Source: Echiichthys vipera
Lineage: Eukaryota; Chordata; Actinopteri; Perciformes; Trachinidae
NCBI GenBank assembly: GCA_963691815.1
Contig: OY829655.1
Coordinates: forward strand, 12,284,279 to 12,348,278
Direction: 5' to 3'
DNA: 64,000 nucleotides
The translations under genes and the position numbers were made by a program. Positions 24,500 through 36,063 of the stretch are shown in pieces. Positions within the stretch are counted from its first letter, which is position 1; each line of letters opens with the position of its first letter. The notes under the pieces were generated by a model, which saw nothing but the letters and a program-made list of their open reading frames with translations, was not told where the DNA came from and made no database searches.

Positions 24500-26984
24500 A
24501 CTAAGGAATGTCAACAAACCCTGATGATTTTCACTGATGATCTGACAATTTATATCAAAATTATACAGATTAGTATTCTGCTATAAGGCTGCAACTAATT
24601 ATTTTCTCCATCAAAACTTTTTGTCCACAGATCAAAGATGTTCAGTTTACCGTCGAGGAGTAAAGAAAACAGAAAATATTCACCTGTAAGAAGCGGGAAC
24701 CAGATCATTTTGACTTTTGTCTTATATACGACTCAAACCGATTACAGAAATAGTTGGCGATTAGTTTAATGGTTGAAAAGTAATTGACTAATCTATACAG
24801 CTCAATTCTCATATGTAATTTACTCAGAGGACAATTTGCATATATCTCTTGAGGAGATGTTTTAGGAGGCATCACTAACGTTGAAACCAATGAGTCAAGT
24901 GACTTTATTTCAGTGCAGCAGGGTATTGGCAGTAAATGTCAGGTTTTGCTGCGTTTTTCCAACAGTCTCTGGATTGACACGCAACAACCACAAAAGGGAA
25001 AATAATCAAAAGGCGAAAATGCTTACATTCTCCTATTCCTGCGGTGTCACACAACAACAAGACATGTTGCATTTGAAGATGTTAATTAAGTCTTTCTGCA
25101 AAAGCTCACAGTCGAGAAAGGCTTTCTCCAGTTACAGAGCACACGTACTTCACAGCTGGATATTACAAGTTCCGGACCCTTCACTGGGTTTGTCAAAACG
25201 CATTCTGGTAAACAAAGGGAACTACATACTTAACCCGATGAGTCTGAGGAAAGCACAATAGTTAAAGCATCTCCCAAAATACCTCATGGGTTACAATGAG
25301 CATTATAGATTAATAACAGTGTTCCGTTTGTCTCAGTTGGTCACTTCCTTATGGTGGAAATTTTCTTCTCCCTTATGTAAGTCAGGACAGTCTATTGCGG
25401 TTATCTGGACACATATGACAAGGGTATTTTCATATAAAAAAAACAAAATTCACCAAGCCAATATTCATATTAAAGCATCTAATGTTCTGGCCCAGTGTCA
25501 TTGCCGAATGTCTCTTTAACAATCTCTTTTTCTATCATCCAAATGACAGAACACATTTTCAATTGTGACAACGTCACTGCAGGCATCTTCTCTTTCAAGT
25601 ATAACAGTTAGTGGAGGAAAGCGAAAGGAGGAAGATAAAAGGTTGGAGAGGCGTCCTGAAGCATAGATGTTATCAGGTCGTTTCCTAGGATCTGTGCTGA
25701 GAGGGGCGGACGAGGATCAGCAAGCTGCTGATGAAGATGTCTCTGTTCCAGCAGGAAAGAGCGGCCTCGTGTTCACTTTAATTAGAGCTTTTGCCGAGCA
25801 TTCACACATAAAACAAGAGGGGGAAAAAAAATCCTTTCATGTGCTGTAAAAGGTTTAACATTTAACATGTTACTATGCTAATCCAGTTTAAGCACATTTT
25901 CTTTTGATTATAAAAATGTTTTCTAATCTTTTTTTGAAGAGAAAACCAGTGAAGGAAAAAAAAAATCACCTCTGCGTGACATTCGCATCCATTAACATGA
26001 CCATCAAAAAGAAATGGAATGAATAATAACAATCACCCTTGTTTTAACTGAAATCTCTATGATTTCAACAACAAAAAAACCTGGGCTTCTTCAGACTGCT
26101 GGAAAATGGTTTAATGGGTTAATGCAGGCATTCTTGCAGACAACTTCATCTTTTTTGCTTCCAAACAAAAGAAGTTTCAACATCTCAACATGACTCTGAA
26201 TGATGAGTAATATCATGTAAAAACGATGCTACTCTTTTAATTTACAAAATCCTCTGAAGTGTCGGTCACACCACACTACATACGAGACGGACTGAATAAA
26301 CATGACAACCCCCCCTATTCAAACACAGAATAACATTGCCAGTAGAAGTGATGCTCAGCATCCTACAAATATCCAAGCATGTTAGAGGACATTTTTGCAC
26401 ATATTCAATTCATTTAATCCTGCACAAATATGTCAGGTAATTGCAGAAAATTGTTTAAAACAAAATTGGTACTTGGACACTTTCTTTGACAATAACATGA
26501 CCATGCATTAGTCTCTCCACTTTTAGTCAACCACAGTATATTGAGAATATATAATATTTGCAAGTTGGCAATACTAAGTACAGAAATTCTCAAAATTTAA
26601 TCTAGAACAGTTCACAGACATATGATCTGGAATATGTCATTCAATGGGAGACTGAGTAAATACCATATTTCCAATGTTTTAATATATTAGGGCCAAAGTA
26701 TAGACACTTTTCTGTCTTACGTGTAGTATAAGGATTGACACTGGGTCTTCATCATGGCAGATTACAATTTTTCCCCACAAATATGCAATAGAACAAACTT
26801 TCTTGTACACTGGTCTTTTGAAGATGGTTCAACTGTAATTTACATAGAAATGGTGCCATCAATATGGGGCATACACATTTTTTTAAAAAGTGTAAAGAAC
26901 TGACCTTGCACTGAAAGTGTTCATGCTTTTTAATGTCTAGTCACAAAACGGGCTAAACATTACAAATATATAATATTTCCCATT
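24500..26984 (-). other. spopl: spopl 3' UTR or intergenic, no gene seen
   Basis: AT-rich DNA between the candidate exon at 24.3-24.5 kb and the left arm of the inverted repeat. Open frames are short and lack splice borders. A long spopl 3' UTR could cover all of it, as long 3' UTRs are common in this family, but no proof is visible. Confidence 0.4.
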
Positions 26985-27365
26985 TAGTTAAACCTTTGTT
27001 ACGTTCCTATAGAACTCCATATCAAAATGACTATTCATGGGAACTAGTGCAACCTGGAGGAGGCCTGGTCTTTGTGACAAGGCAGGCACAGAGTAAAATA
27101 GACAAAGTACTCTGGAGCAGCTCCAGAGCAATGGCAGATATATTAAGGCCATTTTTAAAATTACAGGGGAAAAAACAGTAGCAGACAGCTTGACTTGCTA
27201 CCCGGTCTGAACGGAATTCAGTTAGGGCAGCAAAGAAAGCAAGCAACGCTAATTTTACCAATTTTTTCCCCAATCCACGGATGTCAGTCGTCCAAGTGCC
27301 AGCCTTCCCAAATCCCTGGCCAGAAAGCTCCACTCTTCGTTATTCAAGTGTGTTCAGTTTTGGTG
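26985..27365 (+). repeat. Left arm of 381-bp inverted repeat (in spopl 3' UTR)
   Basis: Its reverse complement matches 28730-29110 end to end, with about 14 differences by my count (about 96%). The arm starts 87 nt after the spopl stop codon. Both arms read open on the strand that carries MELSGQGFGKAGTWTTDIRG, which explains twin spurious open frames. I recognised no transposon terminal signature. Confidence 0.95.
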
Positions 27366-27452
27366 GAAATAAAGAGTGGTACCCTCGCTAGTCCTTCCTT
27401 TGTAAACCCATGCTTCACACCTCCAGTAAAGTCCTGGGGCACAGTCAGGCAG

Positions 27453-27597
27453 TCAGGATTGTTTTAGACGCTTCCTGGGAAGACCAAAGGGTGGGCACTG
27501 TGCTGAAGCCAGGGCACGAAAGGCCTCGGCTACCAAGTGAGGATGGGATTGGATCATTGACTTCCAGCCTGCAGTCTCCATTATATCTGTAGCATGA
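27453..27597 (-). CDS. spopl: spopl coding exon 10 (C-terminus)
   Basis: The acceptor CTTACAG precedes TCATGCTACAG. The exon supplies the last base of codon 345, then HATDIMETAGWKSM and the end PRKRLKQS before TGA at 27455-27453. It holds the end of the BACK domain and the basic nuclear-localisation-type tail. Confidence 0.96.
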
Positions 27598-30500
27598 CTG
27601 TAAGCACAGGACATGAGAATATGCACATTAAAAATCAATAAACATAAATGAGATCGTAATGACAAAGCAAATAAGGGGCACTTGATTTGTGAGTTACATG
27701 GTAAATTTGAAAAGTGTCATTAGTGCTTTCTGTGCATAGGTTGAAACTAATGTAGGATTAGACATCGTCAAATGTTGAATACAACAAAGATGGAAAAAAG
27801 TTCAAAATTTCAAGGTGTCCTTTGACAAGACACTACATCATCTGAAAGAAAAACTTCCCATAGCGACCACCTCCCTTCTTTTGAAAATTCGACAAATATT
27901 CCATTTCCAGGGTTTATCCAGGTACAAGTGTATTAATAAACTTGGATACAAAGATATGGTGCTTCAAACTGAAAAGGCAAATAGCACTCTGTCTGCCTGG
28001 GCTAAAACAATGAATTCTAATGCATCTGGTTGGGGGAAGAGATAAGAGTGTGTTATTAATCTTGTGTCACATATATCAGCTAATTACATACTTGCTATTC
28101 CAGTTCTTTCCATCTTTACAGCCCAGCTGTCTCAGGACACTGCACCTATGGCAAGGAGATAAAAAGGTAAGCATTCAGGGCTGGTAAACAGAAATGGCAG
28201 CAAGAATTTATCACTGGAGGTTTTTTTTTTCTTTTTTGTGATACTTGCCTGTTGATAAAATCTATGGCTTGTGCTTTGAGCTGCTCGGCACTATGCAAGT
28301 CTGCTAGGATGAGGGTGTCAGCCACATTCTCCACTGAAAGGCTGTTGCACAGGGCCTCTTCACACATGACCTTTAAACGCTCCAGAGCATACTGAGGTGG
28401 GGGGAGTGAGGGGGACACAAAAAGCAGTGGTTACACCCTGGATGGTTTGAGGTTTTGTCTCAGCTATTATGAATACACAGAAAAGCTACAGCTGTAATCA
28501 GTTCCTAAAATGTTTCATGACCACAACTATGGTCTATGAATGCCGAATCTGTAGGCGACGGAACAAGATTTTGGTACTGGGGGTGTTCCGGTTTACATTT
28601 GTAGTCTGGGTAGAATTGACCAATCATGTGTGAGAGGGATTTGGTTGCATGTAGGTAAACAGTTTGTGTGGAACGCAAAAGAGGCAGAACTGATGGATCG
28701 AAATGCAATCTTGGAACCCATCAGCTATACACCAAAACTGAACACACTAGAAATAATGAAGAGTGGAGCTTTCTGGCCAGGGATTTGGGAAGGCTGGAAC
28801 TTGGACGACTGACATCCGTGGATTGGGGAAAAAATTGGTAAAATTAGCGTTGCTTGCTTGCTTTGCTGCCCTTACTGAATTCCGTTTAGCTCGGGTAGCA
28901 AGCCAAGCTGTCTGCTACTGTTTTTTTCCTGTAATTTTAAAAATGGCCTTAATATATTTGCCATTGCTCTGGAGTTGCTCCAGAGTACTTTGTCTATTTT
29001 ACTCTGTGCCTGCCTTGTCACAAAGACCAGGCCTCCTCCAGGTTGCACTAGTTACCATGAATAGTCATTTTGATATGGAGTTCTATAGGAACGTAACAAA
29101 GGTTTAACTAGAGAGATTGTCTCTTAAGTCCTGAAAATGGAGATGGAGTTAAGTTGCACCACTGGCTACACTGGAAACCTCTAAATACTTGCAGTTGCCC
29201 CCAGAGGCTAAATTGTCATCAGACCATTAGCTGTTGGGTCCAGAGATAGAAATGCAACTTAACGTGAGCTGTAAATTAGGGCTACATAATGTGTACATTA
29301 TACATTATAAAATGTGGAAGAAAATCCAAAGTAGGCACTGAACATAAATTCAAGTATCACTTGGATATCTCCAACTATGTGATAGTGTTGTACTGTACTA
29401 TCTTATGTCAAAGTTATAACAAAACACTGCTTTGAGTTAAGTCATAAAACATGTTTCCATACTGCCAAGACTTTAATCTAATTTCAGTTAATATGATAGT
29501 GTTTGTGAACGAAGAAAATGGAATAGAAATGCTCATTACTGATGCACACCTACAATGAATTTAACTAGATACTGAATCATTTCTGTTAACCTGAATCAGC
29601 ACTTATCTGACAGTCTCCACAGACAAAGAAGACTGCGCTGTATTGGATTTGACATTTCTCACACCCTGGACAAGCATGTTCTAATAATGAGACTGAAACA
29701 GACTATAGTTTTTTTTATATGTTATCAATACTGAAATGATGTCACATAAGATGAGGACTAACAGCTGTGTAATTACACAACAGATCCTATTAGTCATTTA
29801 GGCTCATTGACTTGCATACAGTGCTGTCCTCTCCATGCTCCAAAACATGTACTGTACAATTGGCGAAACAGTGAGGTACATGACTATCCATGACCAGATT
29901 ACATCTAAATACTGTTTCAGTGCTAAAGTGACCTGATGTTAATACCAACTTAACATAATACCTTGTAAAAAAGGTAGCGCTGATAGGCCCAAGTGTTTAA
30001 CATAGTGGTCAAAAAGAGCCAGCAACGTATTTGTGAATGTCAAGAGTTGTAAACACAATTTCAGGTTAGGACTTGACTAAACACAGGACTCTAAGATAAA
30101 GTGTTTACACATTTAACTTGAAGTTGGAAGTTCCCGATTTACAATTACAATGAAACGCAGCATAGCGGGCAGTGACAAGCTCCACCAGAAGAGCAGCGGA
30201 TGTCAGCCGCGTCACTAACATGGCAACACATTTGAATATAGTGAGGGAATGTCAAATCAGATACACAGATTGGAATACTCAACAAAGAGGGAACAAGTCC
30301 TTTCATTAGTGGGTCATATGATCAATAACCATTGTTTGAACTCACTATGATAGATAGGAACTTGACAGACAATTAAATAGATAAAAATCTTATGAATTAT
30401 ATTTTATATATATACTTTAAACATGGGCCCTTACTTTATCTGCAGCTGCAAGCAAATTGTCTGCCATCTTCTCCAGGTTTGGGGCTTTTCCTGTATAGAT

Positions 30501-33500
30501 GAAGCCCATCATTTCCTTAAAGACATCTGGGTCTACATCACTGATGTCAACGCGGTTCTGCAATGGAACACAAGAGTTTCTGTATAACTCATTTGAACTC
30601 AAAACAGCCACAAGAGCAGATTCATTATCACCAAATTAGGAGTGACAAGGCATTTTGAGCAATAATTACTGTATATGTAGGAAGTATAGTAATTGTGCAA
30701 CAGTCAAAGTGAGGAAAGAGTGACCCACGACAAGAAGCAGTTGTAAGTAGTTCTTACCTTTTTACTCTCCTCCATTTCATGTTCGAACATAGCATTAAAG
30801 ACAGGCGACCTCGCTGTCGAGAAAATGAATACAATGACCAGTCAACAGCTTATTAATCATGTTGGTACACCAAATCAGTATTCATCACTAACATTGTGGC
30901 AAGAAGAAAATAAAAGGAGCTTTGATTAAACACCATGGGACAAAGTTGTCTTATACTGTACATGTATTGAGCTTTGACAGTTTTAAAATCTGGCTAAATC
31001 CGTTTAGCTGCCACTTTGTCAGCATTTCCCCTGACCACTGCAGCAGCCACTATGTCTAATGGCGACAAGCTGGAACAGAGAGCCAGTCTCTCAATCTCCT
31101 GGATCCTACAGTCATCTGGGTCAAGCAGGGCCAAGCAGGGGTAGTAGGGATTAGCGCCCATTGCAGAACTAGGTCGCTACAAATCAAGCAAGAAATACAG
31201 AACCTCCGTAGCCTTTTGAGGTGCTTATATCTCTCCACGAGAGACTATTAAGAAGAGGCATTGACATGTCTTGCTAGGTCTATTATGGGGGCTTCTCTCC
31301 TGGTTGCTGCTAGCTAAAGTTATGTGGCTGGGGATGGTCTTTACCTGCAAGGATGGATTTGTGGGCTTTGAACTCCTGCCCTCCCACATAGAGGCTGCAG
31401 TCTGTGAAGCGTGAACACTCCCACAGGTTTCCCAGGTCATCAGACAGCTGACACTCTGGTACCTTCAGCATGTTCATGTTTGACTGGCCCGAAATGTTAA
31501 CAGAGTCCTGGACAACGCTTACCTGTACATGAGAAACATCACAAAGATTTGAAGCGGTCTCATCGAGGCTAACTATCCAAACAAATCCCGCAGCAAATAT
31601 GTTTTACTGCATTCGGAAAACAGTCTAATTTGTTTTTAATTTGCTCCTTTTAAAACATGTTTTCAAGACTGAGTACTCTTGCTGAAACCAAAATGAATTA
31701 ACTTTGTTGAAACACCTAATTGATGAGGAAAGGCATTTTGTCTTTAATTGGAACACAATTTGTTCATCAAAGTGGCAATTTCCTTGAAATTGTTGAATAT
31801 CTAACTGCTGTCTGGCACACTGTCTGGTCCTGGCAGTATTTGGCCAAATGCATTTACATCAAATCCAAGACACTTCATTTAACTTGTCCCTTGAAAGAAC
31901 ATTTTAGAAGAGATTTATTCTTCTTGACACACTGAATTCAATTATTCCGAGAGCAAGCATCATTGAAAAGGATTTAAGATGGTGGAAGCATTTTACTTCT
32001 TAAGAGCCTAATGCCATTTGAAGCAAATGCCAACAGTGTGTTTGTAGTTAAATGGCAAGGTGGCTTATACTGAGGTGTAAACTGGTCATGACAAGAATTA
32101 AGAGGTACTAGCCTTGATTCACTTACGATTACAGTAGGGGTATGAATGCTTCAACCCAACGGTGATGTGATTTTCACGTTTCATCAAAAGGCCCTAACAT
32201 TAACATGCATCTTGGGTGATCCAATTACAAGAGGATGGCTGTAATTACATTGTATCACACCTGGCTTTAGATGTGTCTTAGTGACCCTTCTGCATAATCT
32301 TCTTATTAACGGTTATAAAATAAACAGCAGATAATAACCCGCTGTAACAAGGCAGAACACCATAGCACACAACAATGTGTGACAGAAAAATATTTGTAAC
32401 ACTAATAATTGTGCATTTACAAATGACACTGATGAAAATGTTTTTATATGCCTATGTACTTTTGACAGAAGAATAAGCCACTATAAAACAGAATCTTAAA
32501 AAATACAATACAAATCTTTGTTCATATTGCTCAGCACTCGCTCTGCATTATCATTCGAGGTTTTAGTCAAACTTCAGCATTCATAAACAAAAGGGCTGCA
32601 CCCCCTAAGAATAAAGTGAAAGCAATAATATAACAGTTACCTCACAGAACAGGGTGAGCTTGTCATCTGGTAAGAGTCCATTGGCTTCATCAAGGAGGAA
32701 ATCTCTCCTTATAAATTTTTTGAAGCCCCAGTCTTTGCCTTGGACAAATCTATACGCTCTTTGGCTTTCTGTAATAAGAAAAGGAATTATGCAAATGCCT
32801 TGACATTGCCTTTGTTTTGTTTGCAAGTAAGAGCAATGATTAAAGTGGAGGTTTAAGGGGGAAACAAAATATACAGCATAACAAGATGTGGTGACTTTCC
32901 GATTGCTTGTACTCACCCATTGCTTTTGTCTCTTCTCTTTTAGCGTTCAACAAAGAAAACTTGAACTTTGCTCTAACTTCACTTTTTGGACAACTAACAA
33001 GAAGTAAATACAATGACAGATAATCTTTGCTTTCATCATCAAGTCCCTTTGGATTGACTCGCAGACACCTGGCAAGAGAACAGATGACACGGCACATCAG
33101 TAACATTGCAAACTAGAACAAAGACTGTCTTAATGGCTTGTATCACTTCTGTCAGAACACAAGACTGTGCCGAGCCACTAGGGGTAATTCTCTCTTGTTA
33201 TCACTTGTGTGCAGAGTTCCACAGTAAAATAAAACATGCAAACTTTTCAGTCACATTATTATTTGTGTTCAGGGAAATACAAGAGCATGAAAGTGGATGA
33301 ATGCGATTTCCCCAAACTCTTATTCTTAAACTACTAACCATTTCATCTTGTCATTAGGACCAGAGGAAAAGGTTGAGCTCTTCAACACCTCCCCCATTTC
33401 TTCTCTGCAAAAACTAAAGTTGTTTATGGTCCACATGTAGGAAAACTTCACAACTTTGACCTTGGAAGAAAAAATATGCATAACCATCAGACCAAAGCTC

Positions 33501-34053
33501 TTTGGGTTTTTACATTTGCAGAAAAACATAATTAAGGAATAATGGTTTGGCATGACAATTTCACTTCTAAAAACAAGTTTAACAAGAGTTTAACATTTGG
33601 CTGTTCACATACTATAGTCCAGTAAGTGTGGTTGTCCACCATAGATTACAGTAATTTGAATTAAACAGTATGAGCCTTTTTGACAGAAGACATTTCGACA
33701 TGTCACAGTAGGAAAATCACCAAGTAAAAAATAACTAAATGATGGCTGAATTCCATTTAGCTGCTTTAGTTTCAGGGTGCTGGTATTCTTCATGCTGGAA
33801 ATGACCCATTGTAAATGTTAACACCTCTGTTTTTCCTACCATGACACGTTAAAGTATCTGCTGCTGCAAAAAAGGCATATTAACATAGAGAGGAAACTAA
33901 AAAGCTGCAAATGATTTAATCATGATAAATTATATCACCTAGAACATGTTTCGATGAGTTCACTTATGCCCATACCTGTGTGTAACACCAGCTCTCTGCC
34001 ACAGGTCCACTTGACATCTCCCCAGGAGGAGGAGGGGTGGGAACCCGTGACAT
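27453..34053 (-). CDS. spopl: Speckle-type BTB/POZ protein-like (SPOPL), ten coding exons
   Basis: SPOPL is a CUL3 E3 ligase substrate adaptor that acts in the nucleus and cytoplasm. Coding exons, 5' to 3' on the - strand: 34053-33976, 33460-33339, 33068-32917, 32768-32641, 31522-31345, 30813-30758, 30557-30435, 28391-28249, 28145-28092 and 27597-27453. They join in frame to 1179 nt, 392 residues, the usual SPOPL length. The MATH domain is about residues 28-166, BTB about 173-297 and BACK about 300-375, with a basic RKRLKQS tail. The SPOP-type substrate-cleft residues Y87, F102, Y123, K129, W131 and F133 are all present. The 18-residue insert in BACK (CSVLRQLGCKDGKNWNS) is the SPOPL hallmark and is absent from SPOP. 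All introns are GT-AG except intron 8, which is GC-AG. Its neighbour nxph2 is convergent, as in mammals. Confidence 0.97.
28092..28145 (-). CDS. spopl: spopl coding exon 9, 54-nt in-frame BACK insert
   Basis: The exon runs from CCATAG|GTGCAGTG to AGCAA|GTATGT and encodes CSVLRQLGCKDGKNWNS plus split codons. It is exactly 54 nt, so skipping it keeps the frame and gives ...FINS-HATD..., which resembles SPOP (FINYHATD). In the human paralogues this insert is present in SPOPL and absent in SPOP. The exon is preceded by a GC-AG intron, a feature often linked to regulated splicing. Confidence 0.93.
28146..28248 (-). other. spopl: spopl intron 8, a 103-nt GC-AG intron
   Basis: Exon 8 ends AACAG and the intron begins GCAAGT. 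CAG|GCAAGT is the standard strong context of GC donors. The acceptor is TTGCCATAG at 28146. Only the GC donor restores N-R-C-S-V; the GT four bases further in (AACAGGCAA|GTATCA) would shift the frame and reach a stop in exon 9. Confidence 0.9.
28249..28391 (-). CDS. spopl: spopl coding exon 8 (BACK domain)
   Basis: This exon begins after CCACCTCAG with YALERLKVMCEEALCNSLSV and ends ...AQAIDFIN plus AG of an Arg codon at 28249. It carries the first part of the BACK domain. It follows AAA|GTAAGG of exon 7 in phase 0. The next donor is GC. Confidence 0.96.
28730..29110 (+). repeat. Right arm of 381-bp inverted repeat (in spopl intron 7)
   Basis: This is the complementary partner of 26985-27365, separated from it by 1364 bp that hold spopl exons 8, 9 and 10. 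The match begins at CACCAAAACTG and ends at GGTTTAACTA; flanks outside are unrelated. Confidence 0.95.
30435..30557 (-). CDS. spopl: spopl coding exon 7 (BTB end)
   Basis: The 41 codons run from NRVDISDVDPDVFKEMMGF to MADNLLAAADK between CCATTGCAG and GTAAGG, in phase 0 at both ends. The MADNLLAAADK motif is the conserved end of the SPOP-family BTB domain. Confidence 0.97.
30758..30813 (-). CDS. spopl: spopl coding exon 6 (BTB core)
   Basis: The 56-nt exon gives ARSPVFNAMFEHEMEESKK with its split first codon. The acceptor used is GACAG|CGAGG; the alternative AG four bases later would break the frame with exon 5. The donor is GTAAGA. Confidence 0.96.
31345..31522 (-). CDS. spopl: spopl coding exon 5 (MATH-BTB linker and BTB start)
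   Basis: The 178-nt exon begins VSVVQDSVNISGQSN and ends GGQEFKAHKSILA plus one base. It contains the conserved CRFTDC-like BTB opening (ECSRFTDCSLYV). Borders are GTACAG|GTAAGC and GCAG|GTAAAG. Confidence 0.97.
32641..32768 (-). CDS. spopl: spopl coding exon 4 (MATH domain, substrate cleft)
   Basis: The 128-nt exon gives SQRAYRFVQGKDWGFKKFI through PDDKLTLFCE. It carries cleft residues Y123, K129, W131 and F133. The acceptor is TTACAG and the donor GTAACT. Confidence 0.97.
32917..33068 (-). CDS. spopl: spopl coding exon 3 (MATH domain)
   Basis: The 152-nt exon begins CLRVNPKGLDDESKDYLSLY and ends AKREETKAM plus one base. It carries cleft residues Y87 and F102. The acceptor is CTTGCCAG and the donor GTGAGT. 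Confidence 0.97.
33339..33460 (-). CDS. spopl: spopl coding exon 2 (MATH domain start)
   Basis: The 122-nt exon begins VKVVKFSYMWTINNFSFC and ends NDKMK plus TG of the next Trp codon. The acceptor is CTTCCAAG and the donor GTTAGT. Confidence 0.97.
33976..34053 (-). CDS. spopl: spopl coding exon 1 (start codon)
   Basis: The 26 codons run MSRVPTPPPPGEMSSGP to AESWCYTQ. The exon probably extends upstream to 34085 (TTTAAG acceptor) as 5' UTR. The start is set by the family N-terminus, which begins MSR followed by a proline-rich stretch. The donor is GTATGG. Confidence 0.95.
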
Positions 34054-35282
34054 CACTGGTTTCGGGATACCACTCACTCTTGTCCTTAAAGCACTAATCA
34101 TTCCAAGGAAACAATAAGTAACATTGATTAGGGACAAATTAACAGCAACAATTACACATATGCAATACATTTTCCTATTTTAAGTCTTGTACTTCAATGA
34201 CACCTGATACCACATATTGGTTATTAGTTTAACTATGGGATAGGAGGAACCACCAACTATTTCTAGGGTAGGTTTCAGTAAGTGTAGAGATAAGCATTGC
34301 AAATGTGTCCATGCTACATAGTATAGCTGCTAAAAACAGTGCCCACTTAAAGGTAGAATTGAAGACTAAAGACACAGCTGGCATTTCAGTCACTGACTAT
34401 GTGGCCATATCTGTGTACTTCCTCACGTTAAGCAAAGCTATTCTCAAATAACAACCAATTGCTGCAGCCAACTTTCACACCCTCAAAAGCAAAAAAGCAT
34501 TAAAAGGATTGGTCTGTCTTAAAACAACAGGTGCCCATATAAACATTGAAACATATCGTCTCACTAGCAACAACCATTCCTCTGGTCTGTCTGAACCATT
34601 GAGTGATCCCCCCTTAACGTACATTCAGTGTAAGTGATGAGCTCTGTGACAGACCGTGTGCTCTTGTTGAGCTTCAGTAACCAAAACATGGAATTTTGTA
34701 CTAAGACTACTTTAACTTTGGAAGATACACATTTGCCTATCTCACCATCAGCCAGGTCTTCATATATATTGTGGAAAATATATCTACACAAGACAGTAGA
34801 TTTTGTCCCATTAGGCAGGGTTTTCTTCATGGCCAGTAGGAAAAGGAGTTACATCAAGTAAAGCCTGTCTGAATGTTCATAAGGGTACTTGACTATTGTT
34901 GTAATATACACTGCAAAAATGGTGAACCTATCGTTCCCAATACCTAAGGGAGCTGAAGTCAAATCAGTTTTGTTGAATTTGAAACATTTGTATTGTTATC
35001 AAAATGTACTACAACACCATGAGACTGACCGTCTTTGTGAAAGTGAAGCTAGCTCGATGACAGGACAGAACGTATTTATGTTTCATGAAAAAAATACAGT
35101 TGTTTGTTTCCTGGAATGATAGCATTTGTCATACAACATAATCTAATATTCTTTACATATGTATACTGGAAGGCTATTTGCCCACTAGTACATTCCATAC
35201 CCAATATTGACATAAAATAGGCCAAAAAATACTTTAAAGTGAGTTACATAACACGGTGATGGTGGCATATCACAGTGGTGTC

Positions 35283-36063
35283 TAGGGCTGAGCGATATGA
35301 CCAAAATCTCATATCATGATATAAGTCATTTCATATTCTGATAACAATATACAGTATATCACAATATAGCACATTTACTGTAACACACACACGCACTCAC
35401 GCCTTTTAAATGTCTTTCTAAATGTAGGCTATCAATAACAGTGAACTGCAAAAAAACGTTTTCCCAGTACATTCTAGGACTATTATTTTTAATTACACTG
35501 TGAACATAATAAACCCTCTCATTCTAGGTGGTGAGCGCCTGACACAGGACAGCGGCAGGTGCATGTGAGTCCAGTGCTGCACGGTCACGCCGCCGGTTAC
35601 CGAGTGATTTCTGATACGGTCATCTTATTAAAAGTATCTATTGTAATATACATAAGTGCTTTGTTTATATCTTTCTTTGACAATAGCTGATGGTATATTT
35701 AGAACTGTTTTTTCAGCACAGTTTCATCGGCACAGTCTTAATTAGCTGATCATTTATTAATTCCACTGAAACACTGCAGCCTGTGTCGGTGTCACACACA
35801 CAGCGTGTGTGCCGTGCGTCTGGTGTGTGTAGACTGGTCTGTTTGTGTTTTACAGTTGAGTTTTTGCAATTTAATGAAAAGAGAAACACAGTCTATGGTC
35901 GCGCTAATAATGCAGAGTGACTTCGGCTCACGTCATCTTCACACACCCCTCAGCCTGTAAAGTTAATGATTTATGACACCACGTGATAAATGATAGAGAA
36001 AAATATGAAATGATACAGTTTTCTATCATCATTAGATACATATCATCATATCGCACAGCCCTA
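35283..36063. mobile_element. Non-autonomous hAT-like DNA transposon, 781 bp
   Basis: The element starts TAGGGCTGAGCGATATGA and ends with the inverted form, whose complement reads TAGGGCTGTGCGATATGA. It is flanked by a perfect 8-bp duplication, GTGGTGTC, at 35275-35282 and 36064-36071. An 8-bp duplication and a TAGGG-type end fit the hAT superfamily. No transposase frame is present. Confidence 0.88.

Noticed and set aside
28763..29107. 114-codon + strand frame and its 100-codon - strand twin at 27031-27333
   Set aside because: Both are the arms of one inverted repeat; the frames diverge after the shared part, so no selected protein is indicated.
30806..30813. Alternative acceptor four bases into spopl exon 6 (GAG|GTCGCC)
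   Set aside because: It would break the frame with exon 5; the upstream AG gives the family sequence.
27453..34053. Assignment as spop instead of spopl
   Set aside because: The 18-residue BACK insert, the ATDIMET segment and the nxph2 neighbour point to SPOPL.
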